A stretch of DNA of 32,797 nt from NCBI RefSeq assembly GCF_009830105.1, contig NZ_WURB01000039.1, positions 1 to 32,797 on the forward strand, written 5' to 3'. Shown piece after piece: positions 16,498-24,452 of the stretch. The stretch is from Microvirga makkahensis (lineage in GTDB: Bacteria; Pseudomonadota; Alphaproteobacteria; Rhizobiales; Beijerinckiaceae). The notes below the pieces were generated by a model. It saw only the letters and a program-made list of their open reading frames with translations, was not told the origin of the DNA and made no database searches. Every line of letters starts with the position of its first letter. The first letter of the stretch is position 1. The position numbers and the translations under genes were made by a program.

Positions 16498-16512
16498 TGG
16501 GTTGGCGTTGGG

Positions 16513-17445
16513 TCAGGCGACCTTGGGCAGGACTGCTTCGATCTGGTCGCGGTTCGGCTCCAGGAAGCGGGGCAGCTTCAGGGCCCGGCCGAGGGACTCG
16601 GCCGGCTCGTCGGCCGCAAAGCCCGGCGCGTCGGTGGCGATCTCGAACAGCAGGCCGCCCGGCTCGCGGAAGTAGACGGCGCGGAAGTAGTCGCGGTCCT
16701 TCTGCTCCGTCGTGCGGATGCCGTGGTTCTCGGCGAGCTTCTTGACCATGTCGGCCTGCGCCGCATCATCAGTCGCCCGGAAGGCGATGTGGTGGACCGT
16801 GCCGGCGCCCGGACGGCCCGGCAGGAAACCACCCGCCTCGCGCAGGTCGACGATGCCGCCCAGCGCCGTGTCCCCGGCCTTGTACCGAACCAGCGAACCC
16901 TCGCGGGCCACCTCGGTGAAGCCGAACACATCCGTCAGGATGGCGCCGGTCGGAGCCGCCTTGTCCAACAGCAAGCTGGCGCCGTGGAAGCCGCGGATCG
17001 CATGCTCGACCGGGATCTCGCCGGTGCTCCAGGCGGGCTCGGCCTCGATGCCGGGCATGGCCACCAAGGCCAGCCGCATGCCATCGGGATCCTTGAAGGC
17101 CAGGACAGTCTCGCCGAAGCGCTTCTGCGGCGCCTCATGCGGCACGCCCTTCTCGACGAGGCGGTGCGTCCAGTAGCCGATGGCGCCTTCCGGCACCCGG
17201 AAAACGGTTTCCTGGGTCTCGCCGATCCCGAGCCGGCCCGGGGCGGCATGCTCCCACGGGAAGAAGGTCAGGATCGTGCCGGGCTGGCCGGCCTCGTCAC
17301 CGTAGTAGAAGTGGTAGGTGCCGGGATCGTCGAAGTTGACGGTCTTCTTGACCAGCCGCAGGCCCAGCGTGCGGGTGTAGAAGTCGAGGTTGCGCTGGGC
17401 CGGGCCGGCGATGGCGGTGATGTGGTGGATGCCGTTCTGACGCAT
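16513..17445 (-). CDS. Ring-cleaving dioxygenase, second MhqO-like paralogue
   Basis: Protein of 310 aa with the same two-module glyoxalase architecture as the product of 14795-15742. It has GIHHITAIAG at the N-terminus, FYTRTLGLRLVKKTVNFDDP, GTVHHIAFR in the second half and LLFEIATDAPGFAADEP near the end. The start at 17445 gives the conserved MRQNGIHH opening with GAGG about 9 bases upstream; the frame is open to 17550, but those residues are unconserved. It is the promoter-proximal gene of the minus-strand operon and is divergent from the DoxX gene. Two diverged copies may serve different substituted hydroquinones. Confidence 0.9.
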   Translation of the reverse strand: MRQNGIHHITAIAGPAQRNLDFYTRTLGLRLVKKTVNFDDPGTYHFYYGDEAGQPGTILTFFPWEHAAPGRLGIGETQETVFRVPEGAIGYWTHRLVEKGVPHEAPQKRFGETVLAFKDPDGMRLALVAMPGIEAEPAWSTGEIPVEHAIRGFHGASLLLDKAAPTGAILTDVFGFTEVAREGSLVRYKAGDTALGGIVDLREAGGFLPGRPGAGTVHHIAFRATDDAAQADMVKKLAENHGIRTTEQKDRDYFRAVYFREPGGLLFEIATDAPGFAADEPAESLGRALKLPRFLEPNRDQIEAVLPKVA

Positions 17446-17537
17446 TGATCTATCCTCGAAGGGGGCGACCACCGCCCCGGTTGCTGCATCAGAGATACGC
17501 CGGTCGGGCCCGAATACCATACGGTTTCGATTGCGCA

Positions 17538-17579
17538 GATGCAATTTCAAGACTGCACTGCGACGTGTTGAATTGCATC
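17538..17579. promoter_or_regulatory. Inverted repeat in the divergent promoter region
   Basis: GATGCAATT (17538-17546) and AATTGCATC (17571-17579) are perfect inverted arms; the pairing extends inward with one gap (TTTCAA against TTGAA). The pair lies in the 191-bp region between the divergent dioxygenase and DoxX genes. The best candidate to bind it is the LysR regulator at 18142-19050. Confidence 0.5.
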
Positions 17580-17636
17580 AACGAAAGGATCAACCTTGTC
17601 GCCATCGGACCAGACCCGGTCCCGGAGACAGACCCA

Positions 17637-18073
17637 TGATCCACAACCGCCTTGCCCCCTATGGCGCCTTCACCATCCGTGCCGCCCTCGGCATCATGTT
17701 CATCGCCCATGCCTATCTGAAGATCGCCGTGTTCACGGCGCCGGGCTTCGCCGGCTTCCTCGGCCAGGTCGGCTTCCCGCCCTTCCTCGCCTGGCCCATC
17801 ATCCTGGCGGAACTGATCGGCGGCATCGCCATCCTGACCGGCTTCTACGCCCGCATCTTCTCAGTGGCGCTGTTGCCGGTCCTGCTCGGAGCCCTGCTCG
17901 TCCATGCCCCAAACGGTTGGGTGTTCAACGCCCCCAACGGCGGTTGGGAGTACCCAGCGTTTCTGGCCGCCGCGGCCATCGCCCACGTCCTGATCGGTGA
18001 CGGCGCCTTCGCTCTCAAGCCCGTGACCCTGCCGGCCAACTCCGCCCCCGCGCTCCGGCCGCGAATCGGGTAA
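17637..18073 (+). CDS. DoxX-family membrane protein (MhqP/CatD-like)
   Basis: Membrane protein of 145 aa with four hydrophobic segments. The DoxX pattern is visible in RAALGIMFIAHAYLKI, the glycine-rich ILAELIGGIAILTGFYARI and the C-terminal AAAAIAHVLIGDGAFAL. DoxX proteins are membrane partners in thiol/quinone redox stress; MhqP and CatD of Bacillus belong here and sit beside ring-cleaving dioxygenases, as in this cluster. The ATG at 17637 follows a GGAGAC site. It is the first gene of a plus-strand pair with the LysR gene. Confidence 0.87.
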
Positions 18074-18141
18074 CAAGCCTGGCCATGGAAGCTGCCGGTG
18101 CGGATCTGCGCCGGCAGCCGCACGTCTTTTGGGAGATCGTC

Positions 18142-19050
18142 ATGGGCGAACCGTTCAAGAACCTGGCTTGGGACGATTTCCGCCTGATCAAGGCCATCGC
18201 CGATGTCCGCAGCCTTCCCGCCGCCGCGGCCCTCCTCGGCATCAACCATTCCACGGTGTTCCGCCGGCTCGGTCAGATCGAGGAGGCGCTCGGGGCCAAG
18301 CTCTTCGAGCGCCACCGCAGCGGCTACACCCTCACCACGCCCGGCGAGGAGATGGTCGCCCTGGCCCAGCGGGTCGATGAGGACATCACCGCCTTCACGC
18401 GCAAGATGGCCGGCCGGGAGATCGCGCCCGCGGGCGAGGTGCGCGTGACCACCAACGACTCGCTCCTGATCCACCTGCTGACCCCCCTATTCGTGAAGTT
18501 CCGCAAGACCTACCCCGACCTGCGTCTCGACGTGGTGCTGGCCAACCAGGAGCTGAACCTGTCGAAGCGGGATGCCGACGTGGCGATCCGCGCCACCGAC
18601 AGCCCGCCCGAGAACCTCGTCGGCCGGCGGGCCGCCACCATCGCCTGGGCGCTCTATGGCCGCGCGGACGATTTCCCCGATCCCGAAACTCTTGATCCGG
18701 AGAGCCTCTATGACCGCGACTGGGTGTCCCTCAGCGACAATCTCGCGATGCTCAAGGCCGTGAGGTTCGTGCGCGAGCATGTGCCGCCGGAGCGGATCGG
18801 CTACAAGGTCAACACGGTGCTCGGCTTGGCCGAGGCCGTCGAGCGGGGGCTCGGCATCGGCCACCTTCCCTGCTTCATCGGGGATGCCCGGCCGGGGCTC
18901 GTCCGGATTGGTCCGCTCAATCCCGACTTTTCGGCAGGCCTTTGGCTCCTCACCCATTCCGACCTGCGTCAGTCCCCGCGCGTGCGGGTGCTCCTCGACT
19001 TCCTGGCGGCGGAGATCGCGCCGCAACGGAATCTCATCGAAGGCTTGTGA
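18142..19050 (+). CDS. LysR-family transcriptional regulator
   Basis: Regulator of 302 aa. The N-terminal winged helix (about 10-68) contains VRSLPAAAALLGINHSTVFR and KLFERHRSGYTLTTPGEEM. The C-terminal effector domain (about 95-295) contains RVTTNDSLLIHLL and the LPCFIGD segment with its single cysteine. GGGAGAT precedes the start at 18142. Only 68 bases separate it from the DoxX gene, and it most likely controls the divergent dioxygenase/hydrolase/pirin operon and perhaps doxX itself. In Bacillus the comparable genes are under MarR-type sensors, so the regulator type differs here. Confidence 0.9.
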   Translation: MGEPFKNLAWDDFRLIKAIADVRSLPAAAALLGINHSTVFRRLGQIEEALGAKLFERHRSGYTLTTPGEEMVALAQRVDEDITAFTRKMAGREIAPAGEVRVTTNDSLLIHLLTPLFVKFRKTYPDLRLDVVLANQELNLSKRDADVAIRATDSPPENLVGRRAATIAWALYGRADDFPDPETLDPESLYDRDWVSLSDNLAMLKAVRFVREHVPPERIGYKVNTVLGLAEAVERGLGIGHLPCFIGDARPGLVRIGPLNPDFSAGLWLLTHSDLRQSPRVRVLLDFLAAEIAPQRNLIEGL

Positions 19051-19210
19051 ACGGACAAGCCGACCGGGAGAGATTGAATTGACGCGGAAGGTATGCGCAG
19101 ACTCGGTTCCAGATGGCAGCAAGAGGATTCACGCTCCAGTCGTTCAGTCTTCGCTTCTGCCGGATCCCGCGCAGCAAGAGCATCAATAGATCAAGGCAGG
19201 GGACGAACCA

Positions 19211-22144
19211 GTGAGCTTGCCGTTGCATGAGAAAGGTCACTCCGAGCGGCAGGATCAGGGTCCCGTTTCGGAAACTATTCTTAGAAACGCTTCCGAGATC
19301 GCTTTCGGTCCGTTCCGGCTCCTCCCTTCCCAACGTTTGCTGCTGCAGGATGGCGAACCGGTCGCGCTGGGCGGCCGTGCCTATGACATTCTCCTCGTCC
19401 TGACGAGCAAGGCAGGCGAGATCGTCAGCAAGGATGAGATCTCAAGTGTCGTCTGGCCGGGGTTGTTCGTCGACGAGAGCAATCTCCGGGTGCAGGTTTC
19501 CTCCTTGCGACGGGCCCTTGGCGAGAGTTCCTCCGGCAAACCCTATATCGTCACCATCCCGGGCCGAGGCTACTCGCTTTCGGTCGATGTGACAGCGACG
19601 GAGGCGCCGGCCAAACAGCCCGCTTTCAACCCAGGTCCGGCGCCGACCGCACTGAACGTCCCCCTACTCCTGAAGCAGCTCGTGGGCCGGGAGGAGCTCG
19701 TCGCCCTGGTCGACTCGAAACTGTCGCAAAGGCTGGTGACGCTGGTCGGCCCCGGCGGCGTGGGCAAAACCTCATTGGCTCTCACCGTCGCCCAGAACGC
19801 CAACAGGTTTGCGGATGGGGTCCGGGTCGTCGAGCTCGCCACGTTGGAGGATCCGCGGCTCGTTTCCACGGCGCTCGCCTCGGCCCTGGGCCACCCGGTG
19901 CGGTCGGAGAACCCGCTTCCCGGCTTGCTGGCCACGTTGCGCGACAAGCAGATGCTCTTGGTGCTCGACAACTGCGAGCATCTCATCGAGGCTGCCGCCA
20001 GACTCTCCGAACAGATCATGATCGAGGCCCCGGCCATCAGCGTCATCGCGACGAGCCGCGAGCCTCTGCGCGCCGAGGGGGAGAACGTCGTCCATGTGAC
20101 GCCGCTCGCGTTCCCCGCGGAAGGCGGGAGCCTCTCTCACGAGGCGGCCCTGGCCTACCCGGCCCTGCAGCTGTTCCTCCTGCGGGCGAAGGCCAGCAAC
20201 GATGGTTTCGCGCTCCTGGAGACCGAGGTCCCGCTGCTGGTCGAGATCTGCCGCCGCTTGGATGGCATTCCTTTGGCGATTGAGCTGGCGGCGGCGCGGG
20301 TGCACGCCTTCGGGATCGCGGGCCTGGCATCCTTGATGGATGACCGCTTCCGCGTCCTGACGAGCGGGCGCAGGACCACGCTGCAGCGCCATCAGACGCT
20401 TCGCTCCGCCATCGACTGGAGCTACGAGATACTCTCGCCCATGGAACGCACCGTGCTCAGGCGGCTCGCGGTCTTCCAAGGAGCGGTCTCGCTGGCGGCG
20501 GCGACCGCCGTGGCGGGCGCAGACTTCCTTCCGGCGGAATTCGCGGACATCGTGGCCGACCTTGTGCTGAAATCGCTCGTTGTGGCGGAGGGGGCGCCGA
20601 CGATCCGTTATAGGCTGCTCGACTCCGTGCGGGCCTATGCGCGGGAGAAGCTCTCAGACAGTGGCGAGGACCTCGAATTCGCGCGCCGCCATGCCGAATT
20701 TTTCGCGGCGGCCCTCTCCCGTCCCGCGGGCGACCCCGGGCCTGCGTCGGAACCGTCCCTTACGCGGAGCGATTCGGAGATCAGCAATGTGCGCGCTGCC
20801 CTGGACTGGTGCTTCTCCGCGCAGGGTGACCGCAATCTCGGGGCCACGCTCACGGCCGCTGCCGTTCCGCTTTGGCTGAGCCTGTCCCTGCTGGAGGAGT
20901 GTCGCGCGTGCGTGGAGCGCGCCCTGACTGCGCTTGGACCGGCAGCCGCCCAGGGTGGTCGTCGTGAGATGCAGCTCTATGCCGCCTTGGCGGGCGCCAC
21001 GATCAACATCAGGGGAGCCAGCCTGGAAACGGAAGTCGCCTGGTCGGCCGCCCTCGCCATCGCCAGGCGCTTGGGCGATGTTGATTACCAGTTGCGGACG
21101 TTATGGGGGCTGTGGCTCCACCACTATACGAGTGGCCCCCACAGCGAAGGCCTCGCGACCGCGCATCGCTTCCAGGAGATCGCCAGGGGCGCGGGCCGCG
21201 ACGATGACGTTCTGATTGGCTTGCGGATGGCCGGCGCGGCGCATTGGGCCCTTGGCGAACTGGCCGACGCCCGTCGCGTGGTCGAGCAGATGCTGGCCCG
21301 GTATGTCGCGCCGGCCGACCGGTCGCATCTTGCCCGCTACCACTTCGACCAGCGCGCCGCAGCGACCGCTGTTCTTGCGCACACGCTCTGGCTGCAGGGC
21401 TTCCCGGACAGAGCCATGCGCATCGCGTTGGACATCGTCGATGAGACGAGTGCGCTCCAGCATGACTCCTCGGAGTTCGCCGCTGTCGCCCTTTGCGGTT
21501 GTCGGCTGGCGCTTCTGACCGGGCATCGTTCCGCGGCCGAGCGCCTCGTTAACCGCCTCCAGGAGCTCACGAAACGTCAGGTCAACTACGGCAACTGGGT
21601 ACGGGCCTACAGCGCCCAGATGCTGATCGCCCGAGGAGACGCGGAAGCGGGGTCGCAACTCTTGAAGACCGCCCTGACGGAGCTGTCGGCGACGGCCTTC
21701 CATGTGCAGCATTCGCCCTTTCAAGCAGCCCTGGCGGAAGGGCTCGCGGCGGCGGGCCGGGTCGCGGAAGCGATGGCGGTGATCAAGGAGGCGCTGGCCG
21801 GAAGCGAAGCGAAGGAAGAACATTGGTGCAGAGCCGAACTCATGCGCGTCAAAGGCGAGATCCTGCTTCGCGGCCCGACAGAGCAATCGGAGGCGGCCGA
21901 GCAGGCCTTTGCGAACTCGCTGGCCTTGGCGCGCATGCAGGGAGCGCTCGCTTGGGAACTGCGGACCGCGACCAGCTTGGCACGACTGTACAGGTCGCTG
22001 GAACGCCCTGAGGACGGTCTCGACCTGCTCGCCCCGGTCCTCGCCAAATTCGAGGAGGGCTCCCGGACGGCCGATGTCGCCGCAGCCGCGGCTCTCGCAA
22101 AGGCCCTCGCGGCCCGAAGAAGCACCCGGTCCTCCCTCTCCTGA
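19211..22144 (+). CDS. Winged-helix STAND-type ATPase regulator
   Basis: Large regulator of 977 aa. Residues about 30-125 form an OmpR/PhoB-type winged helix (GGRAYDILLVL, SNLRVQVSSLRRALG, IPGRGYSL). Then comes a STAND-like NTPase: P-loop GPGGVGKTS at 180-188, Walker B LLVLDNCEH at about 249-257, VIATSREPLR, and GIPLAIELAAARV. The rest (about 490-970) is alpha-helical with TPR-like repeats. The architecture suggests ATP-dependent oligomerisation after binding a signal molecule or protein, then activation of transcription. A GTG start at 19211 is used, with a purine-rich AGGGGA site upstream. It heads a set of co-directional genes to 29479, which are its likely targets. The ligand is unknown. 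Confidence 0.87.
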   Translation: MSLPLHEKGHSERQDQGPVSETILRNASEIAFGPFRLLPSQRLLLQDGEPVALGGRAYDILLVLTSKAGEIVSKDEISSVVWPGLFVDESNLRVQVSSLRRALGESSSGKPYIVTIPGRGYSLSVDVTATEAPAKQPAFNPGPAPTALNVPLLLKQLVGREELVALVDSKLSQRLVTLVGPGGVGKTSLALTVAQNANRFADGVRVVELATLEDPRLVSTALASALGHPVRSENPLPGLLATLRDKQMLLVLDNCEHLIEAAARLSEQIMIEAPAISVIATSREPLRAEGENVVHVTPLAFPAEGGSLSHEAALAYPALQLFLLRAKASNDGFALLETEVPLLVEICRRLDGIPLAIELAAARVHAFGIAGLASLMDDRFRVLTSGRRTTLQRHQTLRSAIDWSYEILSPMERTVLRRLAVFQGAVSLAAATAVAGADFLPAEFADIVADLVLKSLVVAEGAPTIRYRLLDSVRAYAREKLSDSGEDLEFARRHAEFFAAALSRPAGDPGPASEPSLTRSDSEISNVRAALDWCFSAQGDRNLGATLTAAAVPLWLSLSLLEECRACVERALTALGPAAAQGGRREMQLYAALAGATINIRGASLETEVAWSAALAIARRLGDVDYQLRTLWGLWLHHYTSGPHSEGLATAHRFQEIARGAGRDDDVLIGLRMAGAAHWALGELADARRVVEQMLARYVAPADRSHLARYHFDQRAAATAVLAHTLWLQGFPDRAMRIALDIVDETSALQHDSSEFAAVALCGCRLALLTGHRSAAERLVNRLQELTKRQVNYGNWVRAYSAQMLIARGDAEAGSQLLKTALTELSATAFHVQHSPFQAALAEGLAAAGRVAEAMAVIKEALAGSEAKEEHWCRAELMRVKGEILLRGPTEQSEAAEQAFANSLALARMQGALAWELRTATSLARLYRSLERPEDGLDLLAPVLAKFEEGSRTADVAAAAALAKALAARRSTRSSLS

Positions 22145-22355
22145 CCGGATCCCGCCGACAGGAGCTCCCTTAGCGATTCCAAGCCTCGCCCGACGCCTCC
22201 CAGGGTCGCCGGAAGCGACCCCGCTCGCGAGGGCGCCGCGCATTTGCGCCATTTCACGGAAATTCACGGCGATTAACTCCCTGTCCGGACCGGATCCAGG
22301 CACTGTGACTGCGGACATCGGCGGCCCCAACGAAAACGCGATGATCCACGCAGAC

Positions 22356-22382
22356 CTCCCGGGGCGCACTTCACGCCGGGAG
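22356..22382. promoter_or_regulatory. Inverted repeat in the gap before the hydrolase cluster
   Basis: CTCCCGG (22356-22362) and CCGGGAG (22376-22382) are perfect inverted arms within the 342-bp gap between the regulator gene and the alpha/beta hydrolase gene. The gap has no supported gene and probably carries the promoter of the 22487-29479 operon. The repeat could be a regulator site or a leader hairpin. Confidence 0.35.
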
Positions 22383-22486
22383 CAGCAGGCCAACAACTCC
22401 TTGGAACAGGAGGATGCGAACAACTTGGTCGAGCCATCGTCCGCATGGCCCGGGCTGATCAACCTATCACGTGAGGACCCGGTCCA

Positions 22487-23311
22487 ATGACGATGCTCAC
22501 CACCGGGGATGGAACGCAGATCTACTTCAAGGACTGGGGGAGCGGCCCTCCGGTTGTTTTCAGTCATGGCTGGCCTTTGAACGCCGACAGCTGGGAAGCG
22601 CAGATGCTGCACTTGGCCGCCAACGGCTACCGCTGCATCGCGCATGATCGCCGCGGGCATGGTCGTTCCAGCCAGCCTTGGCATGGCAACGACATAGACA
22701 CATACGCAGATGACCTTGCCGAGTTGATGGAATGGCTTGATCTGCAGGAGGCCGTGTTGTTCGGCTTCTCCACCGGGGGCGGCGAGGTTGCCCGTTATGT
22801 CGGACGCCATGGCACGAAACGCGTCGCGAAACTCGGGCTGATCGCAGCAGTTCCTCCGCTCATGCTGCGGACCGAGGCCAATCCCGGCGGCACGCCCATC
22901 GAGGTATTCGACGGGATCCGCGCCGCCTCGCTGAACAACCGTGCCGACCTGTACCGGGACCTCGCCGCGGGACCGTTCTTCGGGTTCAACCGGCCCGGCG
23001 CCAAGCCTTCCCAGGGCCTCATCGAGTCCTTCCGAGCGCAGGGCATGTTGGCCGGCCACAAGAATACTTATGACTGCATCAAGGCCTTCTCGGAAACCGA
23101 CTTCACACACGACCTCAAGACCTTCGACAGACCGACGCTGATCCTGCACGGGGATGACGACCAGATCGTGCCAATCGATGCGGCGGGACGCGCGTCCGCG
23201 CGGCTCGTGAGGGACGTCACGTTCAAGGTCTATCCGGGCGGGCCGCACGGCATCACCGAAACCCACAAGAATCAACTCAACGAGGACCTCCTGGCCTTCG
23301 TGAGAGCCTGA
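22487..23311 (+). CDS. Alpha/beta hydrolase (non-heme chloroperoxidase type)
   Basis: Hydrolase of 274 aa of the cofactor-free haloperoxidase/esterase family. The oxyanion region is FSHGWPLNADSW, the nucleophile S95 lies in FGFSTGGGEVARY, the acid is in LHGDDDQIVP (about D225) and the base is H254 in GGPHG. The start at 22487 has GAGGA 9 bases upstream. It opens the operon after the STAND regulator. It has no signal peptide and is expected in the cytoplasm, unlike its close paralogue at the far end of the cluster (28490-29479). Such proteins are esterases or lactonases with perhydrolase activity; the natural substrate is not known. Confidence 0.9.
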   Translation: MTMLTTGDGTQIYFKDWGSGPPVVFSHGWPLNADSWEAQMLHLAANGYRCIAHDRRGHGRSSQPWHGNDIDTYADDLAELMEWLDLQEAVLFGFSTGGGEVARYVGRHGTKRVAKLGLIAAVPPLMLRTEANPGGTPIEVFDGIRAASLNNRADLYRDLAAGPFFGFNRPGAKPSQGLIESFRAQGMLAGHKNTYDCIKAFSETDFTHDLKTFDRPTLILHGDDDQIVPIDAAGRASARLVRDVTFKVYPGGPHGITETHKNQLNEDLLAFVRA

Positions 23312-23395
23312 GCTTGCCCGACCGGTCATCGGTGCGCTGGTCGGAGCCCCACACGGAACACAGCATCGAACGAAACCCTAACGCGAGGACAACCC

Positions 23396-24079
23396 ATGCC
23401 CAAAGCCACTCCCACCCCCGGCTCGACGCTCGTCAGCCCCACCGATCACGCCCTGATCCTGATCGACTTCCAGTCGCAGATGTCGTTCGCGACCAAGTCC
23501 ATCGACGCGGTGAACCTGCGCAACAATGCGGCCCTGATCTCCGAGGCGGCCGCCGGCTTCAAGGTGCCGACGATCCTCACCACGGTTGCGGAGAAGAGCT
23601 TCTCGGGCCCCATGTTCTCCGAGATCACCGACGCCTTCCCGGGCCAGAAGCTCCTCGACCGCACCTCCATGAACACCTGGGAGGACGCCGCCGTCATCGA
23701 CGAGGTGAACCGGATCGGGAAGAACCGTCTGGTCTTCGCCGGCCTGTGGACGTCGGTCTGCATCGTCGGCCCGACGCTGTCGGCGCTCGACCAGGGCTTC
23801 GAGGTCTACATCATCACCGATGCCTGCGGCGACGTCTCGACCGAAGCGCACGAGCGCGCCGTGGAGCGCATGATCCAAGCCGGCGTCCGGCCGATGACCT
23901 CGCTGCAATACCTGCTGGAGCTGCAGCGCGACTGGGCCCGCACCGAGACCTACGACATGACCACCGGCATCGCGAAGAAGTTCGGCGGTTCCTACGGCCT
24001 CGGCATCATCTACGCCAAGACCATGTTCGGCGCCAGCGAAGGCGCTCACGGATCCGCCCCGGCCGTCGCGGCCGAATAA
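23396..24079 (+). CDS. Isochorismatase-like cysteine hydrolase (YcaC type)
   Basis: Hydrolase of 227 aa. The catalytic triad of the isochorismatase-like fold is present: D24 in LILIDFQSQM, K85 in FPGQKLLDRT and C122 in FAGLWTSVCIVG. Order and spacing match YcaC-type enzymes, whose physiological substrates are mostly unknown. An AGGACAACCC site precedes the start at 23396. It follows the hydrolase gene by 84 bases and precedes the XapX gene. An amide, carbamate or cyclic imide substrate would fit the amidohydrolase further down the operon, but this is inference. Confidence 0.88.
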   Translation: MPKATPTPGSTLVSPTDHALILIDFQSQMSFATKSIDAVNLRNNAALISEAAAGFKVPTILTTVAEKSFSGPMFSEITDAFPGQKLLDRTSMNTWEDAAVIDEVNRIGKNRLVFAGLWTSVCIVGPTLSALDQGFEVYIITDACGDVSTEAHERAVERMIQAGVRPMTSLQYLLELQRDWARTETYDMTTGIAKKFGGSYGLGIIYAKTMFGASEGAHGSAPAVAAE

Positions 24080-24173
24080 GTCATCGAAGGCAGGTGTCCC
24101 GCCCCCTGCCGAAGGGGCGCCGCGTCGGCATCGATGCGTCGCCCTCCTCATGCATTCCACCAGGGAGGCGTTG

Positions 24174-24452
24174 TTGAAAGTCTACCTTCTGTCGCTCGGG
24201 GCCGGCCTGCTGGTCGGCATCATCTACAGCCTGATCAACGTGCGCTCGCCGGCGCCGCCGGTGGTCGCCTTGGTGGGGCTGCTCGGCATCCTGGTCGGCG
24301 AGCAGATCCCCCCTCTCATCAAGAGTTTCTGGCAGAAGGAGTCGGCGACGCAGTCCTGGTCGCATCAGGTCCGTCCGCACGTCTTCGGCCACATGCCGGA
24401 AGGGGCCAGATCCTCGCAACAGACCTCCGATGCCCAAAGGAGGACGTCATGA
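24174..24452 (+). CDS. XapX-domain small membrane protein
   Basis: Small membrane protein of 92 aa. It matches the XapX/DUF1427 pattern: KVYLLSLGAGLLVGIIYSLI, then NVRSPAPP and VVALVGLLGILVGEQ, giving two transmembrane segments and a polar C-terminal tail. I chose a TTG start at 24174 because GGGAGG lies 5 bases before it and family members begin at this point; an ATG at 24150 in the same frame adds 8 residues and has no site. Its stop overlaps the next start (ATGA). The function of the family is not established. Confidence 0.8.
   Translation: MKVYLLSLGAGLLVGIIYSLINVRSPAPPVVALVGLLGILVGEQIPPLIKSFWQKESATQSWSHQVRPHVFGHMPEGARSSQQTSDAQRRTS

Noticed and set aside
14729..17448. Two long plus-strand frames (356 and 371 codons) opposite the dioxygenases and hydrolase
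   Set aside because: The minus-strand products have complete catalytic motifs and conserved starts; the plus-strand ones have none.
21101..23329. A 742-codon open frame on the minus strand
   Set aside because: It lies opposite the STAND regulator and the first hydrolase, both with clear motifs. It has no recognisable domain and reflects the third-position GC of the real genes.
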